This document shows positions 34,804 through 45,293 of a stretch of 64,000 bases of DNA, in pieces. Under the pieces are notes generated by a model. It was not told the DNA's origin, did no database searches, and was given only the letters and a program-made list of their open reading frames with translations. Position 1 is the first letter of the stretch. Every line of letters begins with the position of its first letter. A program made the position numbers and the translations under genes. This DNA comes from Synaphobranchus kaupii (taxonomy: Eukaryota > Chordata > Actinopteri > Anguilliformes > Synaphobranchidae): assembly GCA_029718625.1 (NCBI GenBank), contig CM056376.1, forward strand, positions 110,467,319 through 110,531,318, in the 5' to 3' direction.

Positions 34804-37800
34804 TCAACGTACGCCACCTGGCGTACCTGGCGGCCTGGTCTTGGATGGGAAGCGACTGTGGAAATCCTGGATCAGTGATTGATCCAGGATGAGGCCCCTG
34901 TGGAGCCATGACCGCTCCTCAGGACCATACCCCTCCCAGTCCACGAGGTATTGGAAACCCCGACCCTTACGGCGGATGTCGATGATGCGGTCCACCGTGT
35001 AGGCCGGGGCGTTGTTGATGACCCGGACAGGTGGAGGAGGGAGGGTAGGGGCACTGAGGGGGCTGGAGGCGACAGGCTTAATTTGGGAAACATGAAAAAC
35101 GGGGTAAACTTTGAGGGAGGCAGGGAGGGAGAGTTTGACGGAAACTGGGTTGACAAGACATACAACAGGGAAGGGACCAATGAACCGGGGCCGAAGTTTT
35201 TTAGAGGAGGAGGGAAGGGAAATGTTGGACGTGGACAGCCAGACCTGCTGACCGGCCCTGTACTTGGGGGCTGCGGTCCTGTGCAGGTCCGCCAGACGCT
35301 GTGACCGGGAATTGGAACGTAGGAGTGCGGTGCGTGCAAGCCTCCAAATGCGCTTGCATTTGAGGATGTGGGCTTTGACAGAGGGGACTGCTACCTCGGC
35401 CTCCTGGACCGACAGGAGAGGGGGTTGGTACCCTAACGAGCACTCGAAAGGGGATAACCCGGTGGAGGTACTCTTAAGGGAGTTGTGAGAGTACTCCACC
35501 CAGGGGAGGAAACGGCTCCAGGAGGCGGGATTGCGAGCCGTGACGCACCGCAGGGCGGCCCCCAGGTCCTGGTTCGCCCTCTCTGCCTGGCCGTTCGACT
35601 GGGGATGGAAGCCAGACGACAGACTGGCCGAGGCCCCCAGGGCTACACAGAACGCCTTCCAGACCTGGGAGGAGAATTGGGGCCCACGATCCGACACAAT
35701 ATCGGATGGGATCCCGTGCAGCCTGACCACATGTACCACCAGGAGCTCCGCCGTTTCGAGGGCGGACGGGAGCTTGGGGAGGGGAATGAAGTGAACCGCC
35801 TTGGAGAACCGATCCACAATTGTCAGAATGACAGAGTTGCCCTCTGACAACGGCAGACCGGTTACAAAATCCACCCCAATGTGGCTCCAAGGACGGCCCG
35901 GGACAGGGAGGGGAAGGAGACGACCAGAGGGAGGCTGGTGGGAAGCCTTGCTCCTGGCGCATACTGGGCAGGCCAGGACAAAAGCACGGGTATCCTCCTT
36001 GAGGGTGGGCCACCAAAAGCTCCTCCTGATGAGGGTGGTCGTTCTGGCAACACCTGGGTGACACGCCAGGCAGGAGGCGTGAACCCACTCAAGGACCTGG
36101 GAGCGGACGGAGTCGGGAACAAACAGGGAGGGGTTAGGGTTATTACGGGGGTCAGGGTGGGAAGTCTGGGCGGACCTCACGATCTCCTCAATCCTCCAGG
36201 AGACCGCAGCCACCATACAGGACGCTGGAAGAATGGGTTCGGGGTCAGCAGGACTGGAGGGAAGGGAAAACACACGGGATAAGGCATCCGCCTTAATATT
36301 GCGGGAACCGGGGCGATAGGATAACGAAAAATTGAACCGGGCAAAGAAAAGTGACCACCTAGCCTGTCTAGCATTCAGCCTCTTAGCAGACCTTAAATAA
36401 ATTAAATTTTGGTGGTCAGTTAAAACAACAAAGGGGGTACCTGCCCCCTCCAGCCAGTGGCGCCACTCCTCAAGAGCCAGCTTAATGGTAAGAAGCTCCC
36501 GATCCCCGACATCATAATTTCGCTCAGCGGAGGACAGCCTCCGGGAGAAAAAGGCACAGGGATGGAGTTTGTTGTCCAAGGCGGCACGTTGGGACAGAAT
36601 GGCCCCCACGCCGGTGTCGGAGGCATCCACCTCAATCGTAAATTGGCGGGAGGGATCAGGGTGGCAAAGAATAGGGGCTGAGGAAAACCGTGTTTTGAGC
36701 TGTTCAAAAGCACGCTGGGCTTCGGAGTTCCAACAGAAAGAAAAAGCAGTGGAGGTAAGTTTGGTAAGGGGGGCAGCAATGACACTGTAATTACGGATAA
36801 AACGACGATAGAAATTAGCAAAACCAAGGAATTGTTGTAGGTGCTTACGAGAGGTGGGTTGGGGCCATTCCGTCACCGCCTTGACTTTGACCGGATCCGC
36901 CCGGATACTGCCCTCCTCAATAATGAAGCCGAGGAACGGGACTGAAGAGACGTGGAAGGAGCACTTCTCCGCCTTGACGAAGAGCTGGTTCTCGAGGAGC
37001 CGCTGGAGAACCTCCCGGACATGGAGAATGTGCTCCTGAGGGGACTTAGAAAAAATCAAAATGTCGTCAATGTAAACAAAAACAGTCTTACCCAATAGGT
37101 CTCGCAGTACGTCATTCACCATGCCCTGGAAGACTGCCGGGGCGTTAGTAAGGCCGAAAGGGACCACCAGGTACTCATAGTGGCCCAACGGGGTATTGAA
37201 GGCAGTCTTCCACTCATCCCCCTCCCGTATGCGCACCAAGTGGTACGCATTACGGAGGTCGAGCTTGGTAAAAATGACGGCCTGCGAGAGGGGTTCAAAA
37301 GCAGTGTTAATGAGGGGGAGAGGATATTTGTTGCGGATGGTGATGGAATTGAGTCCCCGGTAGTCGATGCAGGGCCGTAGTGAGCCGTCCTTTTTCCCTA
37401 CAAAAAAGAACCCAGCACCAACCGGAGAAGAGGAGGGACGGATGATGCCCGAGGCGAGGGACTCATGGATATACTCCTCCATGGTGAGTTTCTCTGGTCC
37501 CGACAGACTGTAGAGACGGCCGGACGGAAGTTTGGCTCCCGCCAGCAGATCAATACAACAATCGTAAGGGCGGTGAGGAGGTAGGGACAGAGCACGTGAT
37601 TTCGAAAAGGTGAGACCGAGGTCGTGATATTGCTTGGGAACGGTGGACATATCGGGTTCGGGTAGGTTGGTGCTGGGATTCTTGGACCCCGGAGGGGGAA
37701 GAGCGGAGCGGAGACAGCTAGCCAGGCAGTGGCCACTCCACGCCAGGATGCGTCCGCCCTGCCAGTCGATGTGCGGGTTATGGAGACGGAGCCAGGTCTG

Positions 37801-38214
37801 CCCTAAAACTATGGCTGATTGTTTAGAATTGATGAGGAGGAGTTGAATGCTCTCCCGATGATTGCCGGAAAGGACGAGCTGTAAGGGAACGGTGGAGTGG
37901 GTCACTAACCCCAGACTCCGACCGTCTAAGGTGAAGGCAGTAATGGGAGAGGGTAGAAGCTCCGTGGGGATGCCGGCCCTCTGGGCGAAGGTGGTGTCCA
38001 TGAAGTTGGCGTCGGCTCCAGAGTCGATGAGGGCCGACGAGACTTCGGACTTGTCCCTCCACAGGAGAGTGGCCTTGAAAACCAGGCGATTCTGGGCTGC
38101 ATGGCAGGGTATGATAGGGCTCGTCAGTACGCCCAGTTTAACTGGCGAGCCTATTCTTTTGGGCGGATGGGACATGAGGCGATCTGGTGGCCAGGTTTGC
38201 CACAATAGAAGCAA
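34804..38214 (-). CDS. pol: pol polyprotein (protease, RT, RNase H, integrase, chromodomain)
   Basis: Open over 1136 codons with no stop. In order: aspartic protease with DSGA at residues 64-67; reverse transcriptase about 250-430 with the first Asp at 319 (KLDLRNAYH) and YIDD at 381-384; RNase H about 520-650 (Asp530, Glu573, Asp600, Asp643); integrase with the HHCC zinc site His712, His719, Cys749, Cys752 and catalytic Asp782, Asp842, Glu878 (35 residues between the last two); a GPF motif near 1013-1015; and a C-terminal chromodomain about 1072-1120 ([13 protein letters not shown]). Together these make the cDNA and integrate it; the chromodomain of such elements is thought to guide integration to chromatin. 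Translation probably does not start at the first ATG (38214) but comes by -1 frameshifting from gag at 38157-38163. All key residues are present. Confidence 0.95.
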   Translation of the reverse strand: MLLLWQTWPPDRLMSHPPKRIGSPVKLGVLTSPIIPCHAAQNRLVFKATLLWRDKSEVSSALIDSGADANFMDTTFAQRAGIPTELLPSPITAFTLDGRSLGLVTHSTVPLQLVLSGNHRESIQLLLINSKQSAIVLGQTWLRLHNPHIDWQGGRILAWSGHCLASCLRSALPPPGSKNPSTNLPEPDMSTVPKQYHDLGLTFSKSRALSLPPHRPYDCCIDLLAGAKLPSGRLYSLSGPEKLTMEEYIHESLASGIIRPSSSPVGAGFFFVGKKDGSLRPCIDYRGLNSITIRNKYPLPLINTAFEPLSQAVIFTKLDLRNAYHLVRIREGDEWKTAFNTPLGHYEYLVVPFGLTNAPAVFQGMVNDVLRDLLGKTVFVYIDDILIFSKSPQEHILHVREVLQRLLENQLFVKAEKCSFHVSSVPFLGFIIEEGSIRADPVKVKAVTEWPQPTSRKHLQQFLGFANFYRRFIRNYSVIAAPLTKLTSTAFSFCWNSEAQRAFEQLKTRFSSAPILCHPDPSRQFTIEVDASDTGVGAILSQRAALDNKLHPCAFFSRRLSSAERNYDVGDRELLTIKLALEEWRHWLEGAGTPFVVLTDHQNLIYLRSAKRLNARQARWSLFFARFNFSLSYRPGSRNIKADALSRVFSLPSSPADPEPILPASCMVAAVSWRIEEIVRSAQTSHPDPRNNPNPSLFVPDSVRSQVLEWVHASCLACHPGVARTTTLIRRSFWWPTLKEDTRAFVLACPVCARSKASHQPPSGRLLPLPVPGRPWSHIGVDFVTGLPLSEGNSVILTIVDRFSKAVHFIPLPKLPSALETAELLVVHVVRLHGIPSDIVSDRGPQFSSQVWKAFCVALGASASLSSGFHPQSNGQAERANQDLGAALRCVTARNPASWSRFLPWVEYSHNSLKSTSTGLSPFECSLGYQPPLLSVQEAEVAVPSVKAHILKCKRIWRLARTALLRSNSRSQRLADLHRTAAPKYRAGQQVWLSTSNISLPSSSKKLRPRFIGPFPVVCLVNPVSVKLSLPASLKVYPVFHVSQIKPVASSPLSAPTLPPPPVRVINNAPAYTVDRIIDIRRKGRGFQYLVDWEGYGPEERSWLHRGLILDQSLIQDFHSRFPSKTRPPGTPGGVR

Positions 38215-39107
38215 GACCTGGATCGCAGGCGACGTTGGCGCTCTGCAGAGTTGACCGCAACTCTGCCCAGTTGCATGGGCTCCTCTTCGGAGACCCCAGA
38301 CGCCGCCCTGGATCCAGAAGCAGAAGGGTGAGAGCGTATGTGAGGAAGGTGACCGGGATTCCCCCCACGCTCACGGGCCCGGATACGAAGACGGTTGTCG
38401 ACTGCTATGGCCAGGCTAATCAGGCTATTGAGGGAGGTGGATTCCTCACGGGTGGCTAGTTGGTCTTTAAGCTCCTCGCTGAGTGCCTGGCGGAAAGCCC
38501 CCTGAAGGGCGGTGTCGTTCCATCCGGACTCCGCGGCGAGGGTACGAAATTGGATGGCCATCTCCGCGACGCTACGACTCCCTTGACGGACCTGAAGTAG
38601 GCGCTGAGTTGCATCTCGCCCACAGGTAGGGTGGTCAAACACGCGCCGCATCTCGGCGGTGAAGGCAGCGAAGTTGTTGCAGAGCGCGGCTTGGCTATCC
38701 CAGATGGATGTAGCCCACTCCAGGGCACCTCCTCCCAGGCTGCTCATAATGAACGCGATCTTACATGGGTCGGAGGCGAAGGAGGAGGGCTGCATCCGGA
38801 AGACAATGTCGCATTTCATAAGAAATTCGCGACATTTCCCCAATTCCCCGCGGAATAACTCAGGATGTTGTACGCGAGGCTCACGAAATGAAGTGGACAC
38901 AGGAGGGTCCGCCGGAGGATCCGGTACGGGCGGTGTAGAGCCCAATGGAATACGCGGAAGCGGCTGGTGAAGAGACAGCTGCGTCACTTGTTCCGTGATG
39001 CCCCTCAGTACTTCCAACACGTCGTCCAAACGACGGCCCTGTTGGTCGCTGACCGCAGTTTGGCAGGAGAAGGCGTGCCGAATCTGCTCCAGGTCGGCTG
39101 GGTCCAT
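38151..39107 (-). CDS. gag: gag polyprotein with CCHC zinc knuckle
   Basis: 318 residues starting [16 protein letters not shown] at the first ATG after the 5' LTR. The middle (about 80-240) is the capsid-like part, with [14 protein letters not shown] hydrophobic stretches and [20 protein letters not shown]; a basic, Ser-rich linker follows. The end carries one zinc knuckle [14 protein letters not shown] (CX2CX4HX4C) about residues 297-310. It forms the particle and binds the element RNA. The broken gag at 25778 is a clear paralogue. The stop (38151-38153) lies inside the pol frame, and the last codons include a CCCAAAA slip site. Domesticated vertebrate genes such as PEG10 and RTL1 derive from related elements. 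Confidence 0.93.
   Translation of the reverse strand: MDPADLEQIRHAFSCQTAVSDQQGRRLDDVLEVLRGITEQVTQLSLHQPLPRIPLGSTPPVPDPPADPPVSTSFREPRVQHPELFRGELGKCREFLMKCDIVFRMQPSSFASDPCKIAFIMSSLGGGALEWATSIWDSQAALCNNFAAFTAEMRRVFDHPTCGRDATQRLLQVRQGSRSVAEMAIQFRTLAAESGWNDTALQGAFRQALSEELKDQLATREESTSLNSLISLAIAVDNRLRIRARERGGNPGHLPHIRSHPSASGSRAASGVSEEEPMQLGRVAVNSAERQRRLRSRSCFYCGKPGHQIASCPIRPKE
38157..38163 (-). promoter_or_regulatory. predicted -1 ribosomal frameshift site (CCCAAAA)
   Basis: On the minus strand the gag codons CGC CCA AAA GAA TAG contain C CCA AAA in the zero frame, a canonical X XXY YYZ slippery heptamer. A -1 slip leads directly into the pol frame (CCC AAA AGA ATA). The gag stop follows two codons after the heptamer. 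A stimulatory structure downstream was not folded. Confidence 0.8.
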
Positions 39108-39114
39108 GTTTTAG

Positions 39115-39125
39115 GCCAGTTCGTT
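39115..39125 (-). promoter_or_regulatory. primer-binding site (self-priming type)
   Basis: On the minus strand the element reads AACGAACTGGC, one base inside the 5' LTR (which ends at 39127). It is perfectly complementary over 11 nt to GCCAGTTCGTT at the predicted RNA 5' end (40291-40281). It does not resemble the TGG-start site that pairs with a tRNA 3' end. Confidence 0.8.
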
Positions 39126-39321
39126 CTGTTACGTATCTGTTACGGGATGAACCCAAGTGCAACGACCAGGAGACAGATTTCACAAAGGGGTGTTTTTTAA
39201 TAAATTAAGTGTTGGGGTAGTCCCAACACTGTACAGGAAAGGCAAACACAGAATGTACAGAGGTCTTGCGCCTGGAAGCCCGGGGCGGGCTGCTCCAAGC
39301 CGGAGCTGGACTGGAGGATCT

Positions 39322-39641
39322 GGAACGGACTGTTCCAAACCGGAACTGGACTGGACTGGAACTGGACCGGGTGGTCCACACGGGAATCTGGCTCAGGAAC
39401 GGAATGTTCCGAACCGGAACTGGACTGGACTGGAACTGGACCGGGAGGTCCACACGGGAATCGGGTACTGGAACGGAATGTTCCAAACCGGAACTGGACT
39501 GGACTGGAACTGGACCGGGAGGTCCACATGGGAATCGGGTTCTGGAACGGAATGTTCCAAACCGGAACTGGACTGGACTGGAACGGGAGGTCCACACAGG
39601 AATCCGTGTATGAAACGGAATGTTCCAAACCGGAACTGGAC
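39322..39641. repeat. 74-bp tandem array inside the 5' LTR
   Basis: Same array as 33531-33850, one substitution noted (39529). Confidence 0.95.
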
Positions 39642-40280
39642 CTTGAGCGAGTAGTTTGTACAACTCACGCCTGGACTGGACTGGAACTGGCAGGGGAGCG
39701 ACTCACTACGGCAGGGCAGGAACTGGACCGGACTGACTGCACCGGTACAGAGAAACAAAACAACAGAGGGGGGTTAGTGCAAGGGAAGGCACGGGAAAGA
39801 CCGGGAGGTTCTCACGGAGGTGCCGGGTTTGGAAGTCAGGTGGTTTGATGTAGCACGGCAGGACAGAGTGATGTGGCGCAGCTGCGGTAGGTCCGTAAGT
39901 AGCTGACTGTCTCCAGAGCTCCAGGAGCCGGCGCCGAAGAACTGGGTGGTTTCTTCGGTCGGACAGGAACAACTGGAGGGTAGCCAGGTAACGAATCACC
40001 CCGGAGCCTACACGCGCTGGAGGTGGAGGTACCGCAACACACACAACGAACACGGGGAAAACGAACACTGCCACGGGAGAATGGGTGCAGGGTTAGATGG
40101 AGGAGAAGGGAAACAGGTTAGCTACACCAAATGACAGGAAATTGTGCGGGAGGTAAACTACCAATCCGTAGTTTTGCGAAGAACTTAAGCTGCACGGGAA
40201 ACACATTCCACAACTAAGCGAATAGTTCACGCAGGGAGACCAGATAACGAGTCGAGCACTAACACCAAGTGACGATAGTT

Positions 40281-40323
40281 AACGAACTGGCGCCGACTGG
40301 CAGCCAGCCGAAAGACTATATAG
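40281..40323 (-). promoter_or_regulatory. core promoter and predicted RNA start of the gypsy element
   Basis: TATA box CTATATAG (40323 down to 40316) is followed 31 nt downstream by GCCAGTTCGTT (40291 down to 40281), the 11-mer that pairs with the primer-binding site. Confidence 0.75.
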
Positions 40324-41043
40324 TGAGCTAACTGACAGGACTAAATACGGTACAGGTGTGAACATAAACCGGGAGTGATTGCAAGACACCAGGTGAGGCA
40401 ATGCATGCAACGAGGGGGAGGGAGTGAAAGGCGGAAGTAAGACAAAACAACCAGACGAACAAGACAGGGAAGGACACGCCTAGTCCGCAGCAGCGGGGAA
40501 AACACGGACAAAGGGATCCAACATGACACGGAGGGAAAACAGGAAAACACGGAAAACGGACAGGAAGGGAGCGGAACATTACACATATCTCCTGCAAAAT
40601 GCTACTTTGCCTTCAAAACAATGTTATGTCTCCTCAAAATGGTAGTTTGTGTTCAAATGACACACACAGACCATCATATGAGTAGACATTTCTAAGAACC
40701 ATTGAACACTGATGTGCTGAATGGAAAACACTACTATGAATGGGAAAACACCAGTATGAAGGCCTTATCAGGAGCATTATGCCTTTTCATGTTCAGTGTT
40801 ACTGTACGCTTACTCCTGTTGTAAAATATTACTGTATAATGTTTTTACTCAAATATAAAACAATACACAAATATACTAACAACAAAAATATTTCTTTATT
40901 TTTTCCAAACGTGCTGTAGCCTATACATCACAGCAAACACAACTTGATGTGTAAATGATTTGCACAGAACAAACAATAGAAAATAGGCCAGTACAGTCAA
41001 CAAAAAAAGAAAGAAAAATGTTAAATAAAAAAGGACAAAAAAA

Positions 41044-41170
41044 CTAGGCTGCATCCTGTCTTCGGTTCCTGTCTGGCCACAGGACCTCATCGACATCACA
41101 GGCTATGTTCTCTCTGGCCAAGCAGCGGGGGAAGTATCGCCTAGTATGGCGAATCCAGCCCTGAAATGCC
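41044..41170 (-). pseudogene. IS630/Tc1-type transposase C-terminus (copy 1)
   Basis: Minus strand reads APEAFQGWIRHTRRYFPRC, then NIACDVDEVLWP and a Gln-Asp-Ala-Ala end with a stop at 41044-41046. The same C-terminal block type occurs in the related element at 56623 (GWIRHCKVFYQRCLA, DKILWP). The catalytic block is absent upstream. Confidence 0.75.
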
Positions 41171-41452
41171 TCAGGAGCTATATCGCCACATGCCTCCTCC
41201 TCGTCCTCCTCTTCCTCCTCCTCGTCCTCCTCTTACTCTCACTCCTCTGCCTCTCTGATCACCTCTCACTTCAATGTTGCCATCCATTGTTCTCCAAACC
41301 AGGAGCTCACCTGTGGCCCTTATATTGCTCAAGCTTTGATTGGAAATTGCACAACGGCCTTGGAAATGGAAGTTTTGCCATTTGAATGGCATTGTGTTCT
41401 GTCTGAACACAAGGAGATTTGGCATTGATGAAGAGTGTGCAAAATAGAGAGT

Positions 41453-41576
41453 ATTGTGTGTAGTGTTTTGAAGAAAGTGTGGTTTAGAATTGAAATCTGG
41501 GTCTAAAGCAGATAATTGTGTGTAGTGTTTTGAAGAAAGTGTGGTTTAGAATTGAAATCTGGGTCTACAGCAGGAA
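41453..41576. repeat. 62-bp direct duplication in the DNA transposon
   Basis: TTGTGTGTAGTGTTTTGAAG through AATCTGGGTCTA(A/C)AGCAG is present twice in tandem, almost identical. It lies near the right end of copy 1. Confidence 0.95.
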
Positions 41577-41688
41577 ATGTGTTTATAGTTCAGCAGAATT
41601 GGTTTAGGGAGTTGACACATGAGTTACAGGTTGTGGTCATTGTGTCACAAGTTCCAGTTTTTGTGTGTAAACAATTGAGAAAAACTGT

Positions 41689-42463
41689 AATGCTCCTCCA
41701 TTTGCCATGGTCTAATAGGAGAGCAGGTGTTGCTCCTGAGGCATTTCAGGGCTGGATTCGCCATACTAGGCGATACTTCCCCCGCTGCTTGGCCAGAGAG
41801 AACATAGCCTGTGATGTCGATGAGGTCCTGTGGCCAGACAGGAACCGAAGACAGGATGCAGCCTAGTTTTTTTGTCCTTTTTTAATTTACATTTTTCTTT
41901 CTTTAATTTACATTTTTCTTTCTTTAATTTACATTTTTCTCGGACTGTACTGGCCTATTTTCTATTGTTTGTTCTGTGCAAATCATTTACACATCCAGTT
42001 GTGTTTGCTGTGATGTATAGGCTACAGCACTTTTGGAAAAAATAAAGAAATATTTTTGTTGTTACTGTATATTTGTGTATTGTTTTATATTTGAGTAAAA
42101 ACATTATACAGTAATATTTTACAACAGGAGTAAGCGTACAGTAACACTGAACATGAAAAGGCATAATGCTCCTGATAAGGCCTTCATACTGGTGTTTTCC
42201 CATTCATAGTAGTGTTTTCCATTCAGCACATCAGTGTTCAATGGTTCTTAGAAATGTCTACTCATATGATGGTCTGTGTGTGTCATTTGAACACAAACTA
42301 CCATTTTGAGGAGACATAACATTGTTTTGAAGGCAAAGTAGCATTTTGCAGGAGATATGTAGGGTTTTGCATTTTGTGTGTGTGGTTTTTGGATTTGTGT
42401 TTAGAGTTTTGAGAAAATGAGGTATGCTTTCAAAAAATGTGTGTAAGCAATTGAGAAAAACTG
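41689..42463 (+). mobile_element. IS630/Tc1-type DNA transposon, copy 2 (inverted, 5' truncated)
   Basis: From about 41727 it is the inverted complement of 40584-41170 plus 33228-33335, ending GCAATTGAGAAAAACTG (to 42463) before TA. It lacks the other terminal repeat. It therefore forms the right arm of a ~700-bp palindrome with copy 1 and preserves the empty insertion site of the LTR element. A 21-bp unit (TTTCTTTAATTTACATTTTTC) is triplicated at 41883-41939, while copy 1 has one. Confidence 0.8.
41720..41866 (+). pseudogene. IS630/Tc1-type transposase C-terminus (copy 2)
   Basis: Plus strand reads GVAPEAFQGWIRHTRRYFPR, then ENIACDVDEVLWPD and a Gln-Asp-Ala-Ala end before the stop at about 41864. 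Nothing of the catalytic triad is present. Confidence 0.75.
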
Positions 42464-42873
42464 TAATCAATTTTGTGTTCAACTTTGAAAAGAAATTCTG
42501 GAAAAGCAGTGTTCTTTGTTCAACCTGCCAAGCTGCATTTGTGAATGAAAAAAGTAGGCACTTGCACATAAACACCTGCATTTAATTTTGAGTCAAAGCT
42601 AAGGACATATTTTGATTGAATCCAGACATTAGTGTGAGCAGAGTCTCTTGTAATAATGACGTGGAGAATCATGGTGCTGTAAGAGTGGTGGGGGATGTAT
42701 GCTTGCTGTATAACTTGTGGTGCATTCTGAGTGCATTCCGAGTTCTTCTATAAGGCTATTATAAAGCTCTTAACCCCTTCTTTTTTTGAACACAAGCCCG
42801 CTACTTGAACATGGTTAAAATGGTTACTTGAACCCCTTTGACTAATGTTACAGGCATTATGTAAGCAGGCTAT

Positions 42874-42918
<45 letters not shown>

Positions 42919-43417
42919 AACTATTGTTTCTGGTTTTGATGTCCTTGTTTTGTTTCCGGTCCTCGGGTGTATGTCGGTGATTGGTAGGGCGTTTATTGCC
43001 CACGTCATAAAAAGTGGTCGAGGTGCAGCATGGAGGCAGAGAGAGGGACAGACAGGTGGCTGAATTCCATGCCAAGTGCTGCAGGAGCTGGGACGCCGAA
43101 TTGGGGCTTTTGGAAATCGCCTCGGTCGGTTCGGATTAAACAAATTATTACAGCGATGGTCGCAATGTTTTAAATCTGATGTGTGCGTGTGAGTAGGCCT
43201 ACAATATTTTAAAGTGCGTTGTGATTGGTAATTTATACATTTCTGTGTGCTGCCCGGTGGCGGAATTGCGTTTAGTCAGACAGCATCTGGAAGCGGTGGC
43301 GTGGGAGTCAGCCTGTCGTAGCCTAAACTAGGGGGTTTTCCAGGGGGATAAATTTCTCCTTCAACCCCCCCCCCCCCGGCATTTATTACTGTGTTGTCCA
43401 TTGTTGTGTGTAAAGGT
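42464..43417. other. unassigned DNA with (GT)n and a CpG-richer patch
   Basis: (GT)n at 42876-42917. 42950-43160 is richer in CpG and G than its surroundings (GACGCCGAATTGGGG, CGCCTCGGTCGGTTCGG) and could be a promoter or old LTR piece; no exon or partner is recognised. A poly-C tract lies at about 43364-43377. Confidence 0.35.
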
Positions 43418-45264
43418 ATGGAAGCTATTTCGTGCCACATTCAAATATCAAACGACCACATCTTATAGTGAAAACTCAACACATTAATTAACAAAAGACC
43501 ATATCAACTGACAAAATACAAAACAAAATCGCCAGTAGCTGTCCCAGACTGTATTTGGTGTCATAAACCGATAATTTAATCTTAAATTATATCAGTAACT
43601 CATAGCCAAGTTAACCAATTTAACTAGCTAATATACACAAAAAAATAGGCTACGTTTTGGACGGTGCGTTACCAGATGGGAAATATGAAATTATCATACA
43701 TGGGTCTTAAAATTATTATTTTTTTTTTTAAAGAAAATTATCGTACAATCAAAGAGACAATAACGTTAGGCTATACGTGAAAATATGTGCTTGCCAAATC
43801 TAGCATCTTTGGTCCAAGCAATAACCTTATAAAATAAGTTTTTTACACCATATAACCTACTTTTTCAGAGAATGAATGCAGCACACAAGGGGGAAATACT
43901 TCACGCACATAGAAGCAGGCAACTGAATGTGCTCAATTAAACGACTTTGATTGGGTGCGCCATCATAATACACAGCTACGGGGGTGAGGTTGCTCTCACA
44001 TGTAGATCTAGGATCAGACCCCAATTTAATTTAAACCATTAATTTAATTTAAATTCCCAACCCAAATTTAAACTTTAACCATTAGACTGTAAAAAGCTAA
44101 ACTGATCCTGAATCAGCAGCCAGGGGTAACTTTGCAACTTTATATAGCCTATCATATGTGAAATGACAAAATTATCATAGGCTACATTTTGGCACTTTTT
44201 GGCATCATTGATCATACAGAGGACGAAATTATGGTAGCTACAAATACGATAATTATCATTATCTGGCAACGCTGGGACAGTCGAACAAGTTCACCAGAAA
44301 ATTCCGTTCGCGAAGATCGAGATCGAAGTCGCGAAGATCGAGCATTGATTTCACTGATGGGGTGGGTCGGGGTGGAGCCTTTGATTGGCAGGTGCAAATC
44401 GGGCTTTAAAGTAAATGCACACATCTCAAAGTGAAAAGGCAACTGTCGAATTGAATGAAAGCATGGCATCAAACGGGAAACTGGGAAGCATCGAATGACA
44501 AACGGCAGATTTGATGTGCTGATTTGTTAATTCACGTATTGAGTTTTCACTATACGATGTGGTCTTTTGTTAGTTCACTTGTTGAGGTTTCACTATATGG
44601 TGTGGTCTTTTGTTCATTCACGGGTGGAGTTTTAACTATACGGTGTGGTCTTTTGTTATTTCTTGTGTTGAGTATTCACTATACGATGTGGTCTTTTGTT
44701 ATTTCTTGTGTTGAGTATTCACTATACGATGTGGTCTTTTGTTATTTCTTGTGTTGAGTATTCACTATACGATGTGGTCTTTTGTTAGTTCTTGTGTTGA
44801 GTATTCACTATACGATGTGGTCTTTTGTTATTTCTTGTGTTGAGTATTCACTATACGATGTGGTCTTTTGTTAGTTCTTGTGTTGAGTATTCACTATACG
44901 ATGTGGTCTTTTGTTAGTTCTTGTGTTGAGTATTCACTATACGATGTGGTCTTTTGTTAGTTCTTGTGTTGAGTATTCACTATACGATGTGGTCTTTTGT
45001 TAGTTCTTGTGTTGAGTATTCACTATACGATGTGGTCTTTTGTTAGTTCTTGTGTTGAGTATTCACTATACGATGTGGTCTTTTGTTAATTCGCTTATTG
45101 AGGTTTCACTATACGGTGCGGCCTTTTATTAATTCACGTGTTGGGTTTTCACTATGATGTGGTATTTTGTCAATTGATATGGCCTTTTGTTAATTAACGT
45201 GTTGAGTTTTCACTATACATGGTGATCGTTTGATATTTGAATTGTGGCACGAAATAGCTTCCAT
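43418..45264. mobile_element. inverted-repeat DNA element with amplified right end
   Basis: Left end ATGGAAGCTATTTCGTGCCA (43418) and right end TGGCACGAAATAGCTTCCAT (45245-45264) are inverted copies. The similarity runs about 100 bp inward (AATATCAAACGA, AGTGAAAACTCAACAC, TTAATTAACAAAAG, GACAAAATA). Between them are about 1 kb of unique DNA and the 43-bp array. A target duplication is not clear and there is no transposase, so the superfamily is unassigned. Confidence 0.8.
44526..45225. repeat. 43-bp tandem array, about 16 copies
   Basis: Unit: GTTGAGTATTCACTATACGA then TGTGGTCTTTTGTTAGTTCTTGT (variants ATTTC, AATTC). Central copies (about 44660-45070) are nearly identical and outer copies are diverged, the usual sign of unequal exchange. 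The unit matches the subterminal part of both inverted repeats of the host element (GTTGAGTTTTCACTATA, CTTTTGTTAATTAAC), so the array grew from the transposon end. Confidence 0.95.
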
Positions 45265-45293
45265 AAAAAGCGGAAGGAGAATGGCCCGGATGT

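Larger units (their letters stand above)
33336..40583 (-). mobile_element. young Ty3/gypsy chromodomain retrotransposon (Tf1/sushi type), apparently complete
   Basis: Two LTRs of identical length (1457 bp; offset exactly 5791) enclose gag and pol on the minus strand. The insertion duplicated CATA (33332-33335 and 40584-40587; CATAT if the LTR is taken one base shorter). The inverted sister DNA transposon still has the uninterrupted site: ATATGTAGGG at 42354-42363 within GGAGATATGTAGGGTTTTG. Two LTR differences are visible by eye (33356/39147 C-T and 33738/39529 C-T), so the insertion is recent. Gag, protease, reverse transcriptase, RNase H, integrase and chromodomain are all open. It has no envelope gene. 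Confidence 0.93.
39127..40583 (-). repeat. 5' LTR of the complete gypsy element
   Basis: Same length as the 3' LTR with two differences noticed. It carries the promoter used by the element: CTATATAG at 40316-40323 (minus strand), then the predicted start region at 40291. The 74-bp tandem array is at 39322-39641. Confidence 0.93.
33228..41688 (-). mobile_element. IS630/Tc1-type DNA transposon, copy 1, interrupted by an LTR element
   Basis: The left end CAGTTTTTCTCAATTGCTTAC follows TA (33226-33227), and the right end CAATTGAGAAAAACTG (41673-41688) precedes TA. The body is split at 33335/40584 by the retrotransposon. Joined, it would be about 1.2 kb. It holds the C-terminal part of a transposase on the minus strand (41044-41170). 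A low-complexity region at 41185-41240 reads Arg/Gly-rich on the minus strand, and a 62-bp direct duplication lies at 41453-41576. The catalytic region is missing, so this is a deletion derivative. A related but different element lies at 55834-57829. Confidence 0.75.

Noticed and set aside
34951..38970. Many plus-strand open frames of 60-130 codons opposite pol and gag
   Set aside because: They are antisense shadows of the GC-rich gag and pol frames. They have no domain of their own, and every retroelement motif lies on the minus strand.
44526..45225. CRISPR-like array of regular 43-bp repeats
   Set aside because: The units are contiguous with no unique spacers, there are no cas genes, and the DNA is from a fish. 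The repeat derives from a transposon end.
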